9,054 bases of DNA. It comes from Christensenella sp964592155. GTDB taxonomy: Bacteria; Bacillota; Clostridia; Christensenellales; Christensenellaceae. The DNA is taken from NCBI GenBank assembly GCA_964592155.1, contig CAZQDA010000103.1:1-9054 (forward strand), in the 5' to 3' direction. The notes under the pieces are model-generated. The model was not told where the DNA came from and made no database searches. It saw only the letters and a program-made list of their open reading frames with translations. Positions within the stretch are counted from its first letter, which is position 1; every line of letters starts with the position of its first letter. This document shows positions 4,977 through 9,054 of this stretch, piece after piece. The position numbers and the translations under genes are program-made.

Positions 4977-6029
4977 CTAATTTAGAGTAGAAGAGTCCTC
5001 TTTCGAGGATTCTTCTATTAAAACATCTTGTATTTTATGCGTTACTAAGCTCAATAATATGGTTGCATCATTTCCAGAAAAAACGTTGCATTTTGGGTAT
5101 AAAAGATCATTCACCCGTTCTTTAACACCTGCTTCGATATCATACCTATAAAGTTCGTACTTCCGTTCCATATCCGAAATAGAGTCATCTCCATATTGCC
5201 CTTCTACCTCTTTAAGATATATCACTTTCCCATTGACAATGTTGTAATCAGACACCATATCATCTATTACTGTTACCTTCTTCTCCGCATCTTGCTCTAT
5301 CAGGGCGTCGTTTGGATAGGGAGCGCCCTGACTAATGTAATAGACTTTATCTTGTTCAATAATCGGCCGCTTCAAATTTCCACTTGCAATGAGTTTCGAA
5401 TTTTTTCCACTGTAATCTAATTGGTACATCTTTCCTGATTTTTGCAAAATGACATACAAATGGCTGCTTGTCGCATTAATATAAGGAGTTTCATACTCTT
5501 CATATACGTTCTGATCGCAAGACCAAATCAATTGCTTGTTCCCATTTTTACTATATTTATACAGCTCTACATTCCCCAATTCATTTCCGCTTATAAAGTT
5601 ATGGCTAGCTACATAGATTGAATCATTGATCAAAGCTATTGCGCTTGGAAGTGGTGCCAATTCAATACTTTCTTTTTCTTTCCCATCTTTACTTTGTATC
5701 GTCAACACGCGTCTCAAGTTGCCAGCCGGTTCTATCCCCTCGTCTGTGAGACCGATGAAATAGTAATTTTCATCATCTGCGTTAAAAGAAAAACCCGCTT
5801 CTCTAACTCTAAATCTGGATTCTTCAGTCACCTCGATCGGCGCAAACTCAGTAAAATATCTGCTGCTATCTGTAAATGCTATACTATCTGTTGCAGTACA
5901 AAAAATACCAGAATGAGCCATGTTTCCGTTGCTGTTGCCTAATACAACATAATCGTCAGAAACATTTGAAGAACATCCTGTCAATAATAGTAAGAAAGTT
6001 AGAAATGTACCTATCAAAAGTTTTTTCAT
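4977..6029 (-). CDS. lipoprotein of unknown function, possibly a beta-propeller
   Basis: The 350-residue protein has a clear lipoprotein signal: MKKLL, a hydrophobic core, then LLTGC with the anchor at C19, followed by SSN. It should be tethered on the outside of the membrane. The mature part is rich in aromatic beta-strand-like segments that recur with turns, such as ENYYFIGLTDEG, NDSIYVASHN, NVELYKYSKNG, SHLYVILQKSGKMYQLDYSGK, QDKVYYIS, NGKVIYLKEVEG and KYELYRYDIEAG. This resembles the repeating blades of DUF5050/WD40-like propellers, but I cannot assign a family. The ATG at 6027-6029 is chosen for AAGGTG 6 bases upstream and the typical MKK start. It has its own promoter (6121-6149), stands alone inside mobile-element debris, and its final codons form a strong stem-loop. 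It is probably cargo of the integrated element. Confidence 0.8.
   Translation of the reverse strand: MKKLLIGTFLTFLLLLTGCSSNVSDDYVVLGNSNGNMAHSGIFCTATDSIAFTDSSRYFTEFAPIEVTEESRFRVREAGFSFNADDENYYFIGLTDEGIEPAGNLRRVLTIQSKDGKEKESIELAPLPSAIALINDSIYVASHNFISGNELGNVELYKYSKNGNKQLIWSCDQNVYEEYETPYINATSSHLYVILQKSGKMYQLDYSGKNSKLIASGNLKRPIIEQDKVYYISQGAPYPNDALIEQDAEKKVTVIDDMVSDYNIVNGKVIYLKEVEGQYGDDSISDMERKYELYRYDIEAGVKERVNDLLYPKCNVFSGNDATILLSLVTHKIQDVLIEESSKEDSSTLN
4988..5017. repeat. 13-bp stem-loop inside the 3' end of the lipoprotein gene
   Basis: TAGAAGAGTCCTC (4988-5000) pairs with GAGGATTCTTCTA (5005-5017), 12 of 13 positions plus a G-T pair, around a 4-base loop. It encodes the last ESSKEDSS residues. 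Both neighbouring genes converge on it, so it may act as a shared transcription barrier or protect a 3' end. No clean T-run follows on either strand. Confidence 0.5.
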
Positions 6030-6120
6030 ATAATTCACCTTAAATATGTTAAGTAATGATAAAGTTTAGTAGGTGGAGACAGCAACTACAATCTTACCGT
6101 ATATTTTACTTATTCAATTG

Positions 6121-6149
6121 ATTGTACTATGCAATCAATGTCCAGTCAA
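6121..6149 (-). promoter_or_regulatory. promoter of the 350-aa lipoprotein, overlapped by an operator-like dyad
   Basis: On the minus strand, TTGACT (6144-6149) and TACAAT (6121-6126) are 17 bases apart, each matching five of six consensus bases. This leaves a leader of roughly 85 bases. A perfect 8-base inverted repeat, ATTGATTG (6117-6124) and CAATCAAT (6132-6139) with a 7-base centre, covers the -10 box and spacer. That is the normal place for a repressor site. Confidence 0.6.
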
Positions 6150-6330
6150 ATATGCTCCCCTTATTCTTTAAAATCTTATTCCCATACAATTTTTCCGACT
6201 ATATTATCTTCATTTTTTATTTATTCACAGCCAACTATCCTAAAGGGGATGTTTTTGTCTTCAGGCTTATCCCTGGCATAGGCAGGGGGGTTAGCACAAT
6301 CAGAACCAACACAGGTTAAGCTGGCGGCTT

Positions 6331-6368
6331 GCACTGACCTATAAGGACCTGATACAGGCTGGCAGTGC
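6331..6368. repeat. nested palindromes forming a possible three-way junction
   Basis: GCACTG-a-CC (6331-6339) can pair with GGCAGTGC (6361-6368), with one bulge. Inside are two perfect mini-hairpins, CCT-ATA-AGG (6338-6346) and CCTG-ATA-CAGG (6348-6358). The two foldings share the CC at 6338-6339. Either strand could fold this way. It could be part of a transfer origin, a regulatory RNA or an element end. Confidence 0.4.
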
Positions 6369-6430
6369 CTAATGGCGCGTTAAATTGCCTGCCAACTGCA
6401 TCAATTCCTCGGCGGTCCCTACCTCACGAA

Positions 6431-6458
6431 TTCTTTAATATATATCTATATTAAAGAA
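6431..6458. repeat. perfect 12-bp inverted repeat
   Basis: TTCTTTAATATA (6431-6442) and TATATTAAAGAA (6447-6458) are exact reverse complements around a 4-base loop. The stem is AT-only except for one pair and has no T-run after it, so it looks more like a protein-binding site or cruciform than a terminator. Confidence 0.6.
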
Positions 6459-6647
6459 AGCAGCTTAATTGAACAAATTTTGCTGTGCCGGATATTCGTT
6501 CTTTTTTCAAAACCCTCATATATTATCTTTAGAACATTTTGTTTGATCTGATTTGTTTTTTCTTTATCTTCCAAAACTCTGCTGTAATTTTACCGATAAC
6601 TTTGCGTTTTTTAATTTATCACTGTTGTTCATGGATAACACCATGCT

Positions 6648-7151
6648 CTAATTGAAATAAGAAAAAGCAGCGGCTATACTGCATAACATTTTGTTGCTCT
6701 GCCGCTGCTCTAATCTCTCATATCTTAACTTGCTATCATTCGACACTATGGTCATAGTATCAGTATAACTCTGCCCATGTCCAATTTTGAGCATGTCCAA
6801 AATACTTTTTTTGTTATCTTCCGTCAAAGACCAACCCGTGGGAAGCCTTTTTCCGTTGTCCTCTGTTTCCGATACGTCAAATACATAGCGAATGACAAGC
6901 TCATCGTTGCCGCGATCCAATATCCCGATTTGCTTCGCGCCTTTTTTAAGGTGCCGCCCAAATTGTTCCCACTGCGCCTGTGTGCCGCAAGCTGTCACAT
7001 TCGCATCCTGTTCATAGATAATTAGCTGATCCAGAAAGTCCAGCTTATATATCCGCGCCGCCGTATTAAGAAAATGTGTCCACCGATATCGGTCCTTTGT
7101 CACCGCCGCAACCGCTTCTTTGTAAAGCTCCATTATCTCTGTTTTTTCCAT
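6648..7151 (-). pseudogene. N-terminal fragment of a large ICE-type helicase/methylase protein
   Basis: The 167 codons match the start of the very large multidomain proteins (often over 2,000 residues, with SNF2-like helicase and/or N6-methylase parts) carried by integrative conjugative elements of gut Firmicutes. Characteristic segments are AVAAVTKDRYRWTHFLNTAA (14-33), RIYKLDFLDQLIIYEQ (33-48), N-V-T-A-C-G-T-x-x-x-W (51-61), HLKKGAKQIGILDR (67-80) and R-Y-V-F-D-V-S-E-T (88-96). This is from memory of the family, not a search. The start at 7149-7151 has GGAGG 6 bases upstream. After about residue 140 the similarity fades, and a terminator overlaps the last codons, so most of the gene has been deleted. 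If expressed, the fragment would have no catalytic domain. Confidence 0.7.
6662..6709 (-). terminator. rho-independent terminator at the end of the ICE helicase fragment
   Basis: On the minus strand, AGCAGCGGC (6701-6709) pairs exactly with GCCGCTGCT (6666-6674). The 26-base loop can itself fold (AACA/TGTT), and TTTTT follows (6662-6666). It lies inside the last codons of the truncated frame, so that frame is joined to foreign sequence here. Confidence 0.7.
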
Positions 7152-7183
7152 AGCCTGCCTCCGTTTCTTATAAAAAATTGTAT

Positions 7184-7211
7184 AAAAAAAGCAGCCATTT
7201 TCATGACTGCT
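7184..7211 (-). terminator. rho-independent terminator after the toxin gene
   Basis: On the minus strand, AGCAGTCAT (7203-7211) pairs with ATGGCTGCT (7190-7198), nine positions with one G-T pair, around a 4-base loop. A run of seven Ts follows (7184-7190). It closes the toxin-antitoxin operon 23 bases after its stop. Confidence 0.85.
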
Positions 7212-7234
7212 CCATATTGCTTTATTCTGGGTTA

Positions 7235-7558
7235 CTAAATAAAATCATATAAGATGGCTTTTGCATCTACACGCATATGCAAAATAGCTACTACCTCAAC
7301 AATATTGCTCTTTTCTTGAATTCGATAAAAAACAATATAATTCTTATAATACTGTTTTCTGATGCCTATTTTTGCCAAAATCACATCTTCGTACAATCCG
7401 TGCCTTGCAGGATTAGCGGACAACTTTTTGATTTCTTTTCGAATCCCACGGACAATTCCAAGCGCTGTCATCGATTCCTGTAATTTATATTTGATGTAGT
7501 CAGCTATACTCTCAAGCTGCGCTTCAGCTTGATCCGTGAGGACAACATTATACTCCAT
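7235..7558 (-). CDS. RelE/ParE-superfamily toxin
   Basis: The 107-residue protein has the ParE/RelE order. It begins with a first strand MEYNVVLTDQAEAQLESIADYI, then two helices, followed by L-S-A-N-P-A-R-H-G, the short strands GIRKQYYKNYIVFYRIQEKSN, and IVEVVAILHMRVD near the end. RelE toxins cut mRNA on the ribosome and ParE toxins poison gyrase; the sequence does not settle which applies. The ATG at 7556-7558 overlaps the antitoxin stop by 11 bases, the usual coupled arrangement, and fits the family length. The longer in-frame start upstream would lie inside the antitoxin gene. A strong terminator follows. The pair sits between element remnants, where such modules often persist as stabilisers. 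Confidence 0.88.
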   Translation of the reverse strand: MEYNVVLTDQAEAQLESIADYIKYKLQESMTALGIVRGIRKEIKKLSANPARHGLYEDVILAKIGIRKQYYKNYIVFYRIQEKSNIVEVVAILHMRVDAKAILYDFI

Positions 7559-7709
7559 ATTTTTTCTCAAGCCGATCAAATACTTCATCCATTGGCTTGA
7601 CCTGTCCATTATCAGCTTGTTTTACGCCTTTTAAGACGATATTCCTTATTTCTTCTGCATTTTTTTCTAATTCTTTTTTGTATTCAATTGCTTCTTTGCT
7701 CATCGCCAT
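7548..7709 (-). CDS. small antitoxin partner of the ParE/RelE-like toxin
   Basis: The 53-residue charged, mostly helical protein (SKEAIEYKKELEKNAEEIRNIVL..., then QADNGQVKPMDEVFDRLEKK) precedes and overlaps the toxin gene. The ending P-M-D-E-V-F-D-x-L-x-x-K-Y is common among type II antitoxins of ParE/RelE toxins and probably wraps the toxin. The N-terminus is short for a full ribbon-helix-helix, so its DNA-binding mode is unclear. I chose the ATG at 7707-7709 because AAGGAGG (7718-7724) is 8 bases upstream; the next ATG, two codons on, is too far. A promoter with an inverted repeat lies upstream, consistent with autorepression. Confidence 0.82.
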   Translation of the reverse strand: MAMSKEAIEYKKELEKNAEEIRNIVLKGVKQADNGQVKPMDEVFDRLEKKYGV

Positions 7710-7756
7710 AATCGCCACCTCCTTGATGGAGAGTTTTCCCATATCTTCTTATCCTC

Positions 7757-7784
7757 ATTATACCAAAAACAGACAAAAAGTAAA
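7757..7784 (-). promoter_or_regulatory. promoter of the toxin-antitoxin operon with overlapping inverted repeat
   Basis: On the minus strand, TATAAT (7757-7762) is 16 bases from TTTACT (7779-7784). An inverted repeat, AAAAGT (7776-7781) and ACTTTT (7789-7794), overlaps the -35 box and is a likely site for antitoxin or toxin-antitoxin binding. The start point would be about 40 bases before the antitoxin ATG. Confidence 0.6.
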
Positions 7785-7854
7785 CTTAACTTTTAAAGAA
7801 TAAATATCCCCCGGCTTATGTCGTGTGTCAAGAAAAACGGACAAATAAAAAAAG

Positions 7855-8712
7855 TTAGAGGAACTGACTTCTGTACTCAGCAGGAGTCAGTTTTTGTAAA
7901 CCCATTTGCGGGCGCTGGTGATTGTAGAACTGTATGAATTTATCAACGGCAACGCACATTTTCTTACAGGAAAGAAATGGCAATGATTTCAATTCTTCGT
8001 TTTTCAGTATGGAGAAAAATGACTCCATTGGCGCATTGTCATAAGGCGTTGCCTTTCTGGACATACTGCCAACCATGCCATGCGCTTTGAGGAACGCATG
8101 ATAGATTGGCGATTGATACTGCGAACCTTGGTCACTGTGCAGAATACTACCTTCTCTGATTTTAGATGAGGCTTTCTTTAGCATAGACATAACCAGTCTT
8201 AAATCGTTTTTGTTTGACAGTTCATATGCTACAATAGATTTATCACATAAATCCTTGATGCAGGACAGGTATAAAACCCCATCCCTGCAAGGCAGATATG
8301 TGACGTCAGTTACCCACTTTGTGGGTGTGCCGGAAGAAACGCGGAAATCTTGTTTAAGCACATTGGGGAATGTGGCAGGGTTCTGCGTTTCTTTCTTTGG
8401 CAACATACGCTTACGTTTGCGTATTGACTGGATTCCTAATTGTTTCATGTATCTGTACACGCTCCCTAAACACATATGGATACCATAACCATACTGCCGC
8501 TCAAGCAGCATCATAACCTGCCGTCGACCTCTGGCGGGTCGCTGGCAGTGTATCTGCAGAATCGCGGTTGCTTTTGTGGAATCCAGTTTGTTGTGGATGG
8601 GTCGCCCTCACCGCACCCAATCATAATACCCGCTCTTGGAACACTCCAAATACCAGCACAGCAAATCCACACTATATTTCCCACGTAATATCTCTACAAC
8701 TCGATATTTAGC
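7855..8712 (-). pseudogene. IS3-family transposase OrfB (DDE), interrupted by an in-frame TGA
   Basis: The frame begins after a -1 shift from orfA (codon at 8710-8712) with A-K-Y-R-V-V-E-I-L-R-G-K-Y-S and S-K-S-G-Y-Y-D-W-V-R, the standard OrfB start. It then meets TGA at 8608-8610 and continues at once with G-R-P-I-H-N-K and R-R-Q-V-M-M-L-L-E-R-Q-Y-G-Y-G to the stop at 7855. From the ATG at 8512-8514 the remaining 219 codons hold the integrase core: D70 (W-V-T-D-V-T-Y-L), D128 (L-H-S-D-Q-G-S-Q-Y) and E164 (M-E-S-F-F), with exactly 35 residues between the last two. It ends YNHQRPQMGLQKLTPAEYR, typical of the family. The nonsense codon probably inactivates this copy; CGA or AGA to TGA is the simplest change. 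Confidence 0.88.
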
Positions 8713-9017
8713 TTTTGTGGGCTGTTGTTTAGGGAGCGTAGATGTTTTAAGATGTCGTTCTCCATTTCAAGATATGCGATATATTCATCCTTTGTCATCT
8801 GTGACACATCAATTTTTCTTGGCCTGCCACCGCTTTTTGATTTGCCACGCCCATCAGGAAAACAACCATACTCCAGATGCTTTTTTAGCCAATCTTGGAT
8901 ACGGGTTTTATCCGAGAGATTATACTTTCTAACCAACTCAACCATACCCGCACCGCTTAGATATTCCTCTACCACTTGCCTTTTTAAGGATATACTGTAT
9001 TTCTTGTTTTTGCTCAT
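8694..9017 (-). CDS. IS3-family transposase OrfA (helix-turn-helix)
   Basis: The 107-residue protein starts MSKNKKYSISLKRQVVEEYL, followed by the helix-turn-helix (GAGMVELVRKYNLSDKTRIQDWL), a basic linker (GRGKSKSGGRPRK) and a leucine-zipper-like end (YIAYLEMENDILKHLRSLN). This is the usual OrfA design for binding the IS ends and for oligomerisation. AAAGGAG (9024-9030) lies 6 bases before the ATG at 9015-9017. Near the end, C-AAAAG (8712-8716) offers an A-AAG slip site for the -1 frameshift that would fuse OrfA to OrfB. OrfA itself is intact. Confidence 0.9.
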   Translation of the reverse strand: MSKNKKYSISLKRQVVEEYLSGAGMVELVRKYNLSDKTRIQDWLKKHLEYGCFPDGRGKSKSGGRPRKIDVSQMTKDEYIAYLEMENDILKHLRSLNNSPQKLNIEL

Positions 9018-9054
9018 GTTACACTCCTTTCCATAGAAAAAGTCTAGCATATTT

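Larger units (their letters stand above)
6150..6647. other. gene-poor spacer with structured GC-rich island
   Basis: I see no complete gene in these 500 bases. The part from about 6250 to 6420 is richer in GC than its surroundings and holds several short inverted repeats (see 6331-6368). On the minus strand, 6369-6434 reads as 21 codons ending I-R-E-V-G-T-A-E-E-L-M-Q-L-A-G-N-L-T-R-H before TAG. This could be the C-terminal stub of a lost mobile-element gene, but it is too short to name. The flanks (6430-6647) are AT-rich and hold a 12-bp palindrome. Confidence 0.4.
7826..9054 (-). mobile_element. IS3-family insertion sequence, left end in window, right end at or beyond the edge
   Basis: The element has the IS3 layout: orfA (8694-9017), a -1 overlapping orfB with a DD(35)E catalytic triad, and a terminal-looking TGTCAAGAAAAACGGACA starting at 7826, just beyond the orfB stop. 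I could not find a convincing matching inverted repeat in the last bases of the window, nor a target duplication, so the other end probably lies outside. The transposase reads like the IS150-type branch of IS3. It points towards the toxin-antitoxin operon, whose promoter it leaves intact. Confidence 0.8.

Noticed and set aside
6122..6319. 65-codon plus-strand open frame in the spacer
   Set aside because: No ribosome binding site or recognisable protein; it covers the promoter and dyad of the lipoprotein gene and part of the GC-rich island.
9018..9054. Right terminal inverted repeat of the IS3 element
   Set aside because: The last bases do not align convincingly with the TGTCAAG end at 7826; the true end may lie beyond the window.

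Overview
The window looks like a chromosomal segment of an anaerobic Gram-positive bacterium (Bacillota, probably class Clostridia). The reasons are strong AGGAGG-type ribosome binding sites, low-to-medium GC, lipoproteins, and the order purR - spoVG - glmU on one strand, a gene order conserved in Bacillota. Positions 1 to about 3,890 are core chromosome with all genes on the minus strand. From about 3,900 to the end, the DNA is an AT-richer accessory region built around a serine tRNA gene.

Core block (read right to left on the minus strand). A sigmaA-like promoter at 3859-3887 starts a tight run: a small putative lipoprotein (3404-3820), the tRNA adenosine deaminase tadA (2965-3411), a small cysteine-rich DUF6485-like protein (2760-2954), a GNAT acetyltransferase (2236-2760) and the purine regulator purR (1452-2246). 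Three of the four junctions overlap by 1-11 bases, so translation is probably coupled. spoVG (1035-1331) follows after about 120 bases, with its own weak promoter candidate and a terminator. glmU (start at 905) then has a separate TTGCAT-17-TATAAT promoter. The glmU frame is cut by an in-frame TGA at 27-29, although the protein clearly continues in register on the other side as far as the window edge.

Accessory block. An intact tRNA-Ser(CGA) (4159-4247, plus strand) has a degenerate 5' tRNA-Ser fragment upstream (3982-4037). Downstream lies a 3' tRNA-Ser fragment (4307-4368) whose T-loop carries a 33-base palindromic insertion. Next to the 3' fragment is the 3' end of a tyrosine integrase gene (4415-4729), so this is the scar of an element that integrated at a tRNA gene. 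Beyond it come an orphan plus-strand coding fragment (4732-4971), a 350-aa lipoprotein of unknown function with a good promoter and an operator-like dyad, and a 600-base spacer holding several inverted repeats. These are followed by an N-terminal fragment of a very large ICE-type helicase/methylase protein (6648-7151), a complete ParE-like toxin-antitoxin pair (7235-7709) and an IS3-family insertion sequence (about 7826 to the window end). The IS orfB carries one in-frame TGA.

I do not see a complete new multi-gene system. The most unusual signals are the TGA inside the glmU hexapeptide-repeat register, the three-part tRNA-Ser arrangement with a hairpin placed in a T-loop, the repeated TTCTAACA words around that site, and the lipoprotein gene with its dyad-covered promoter.
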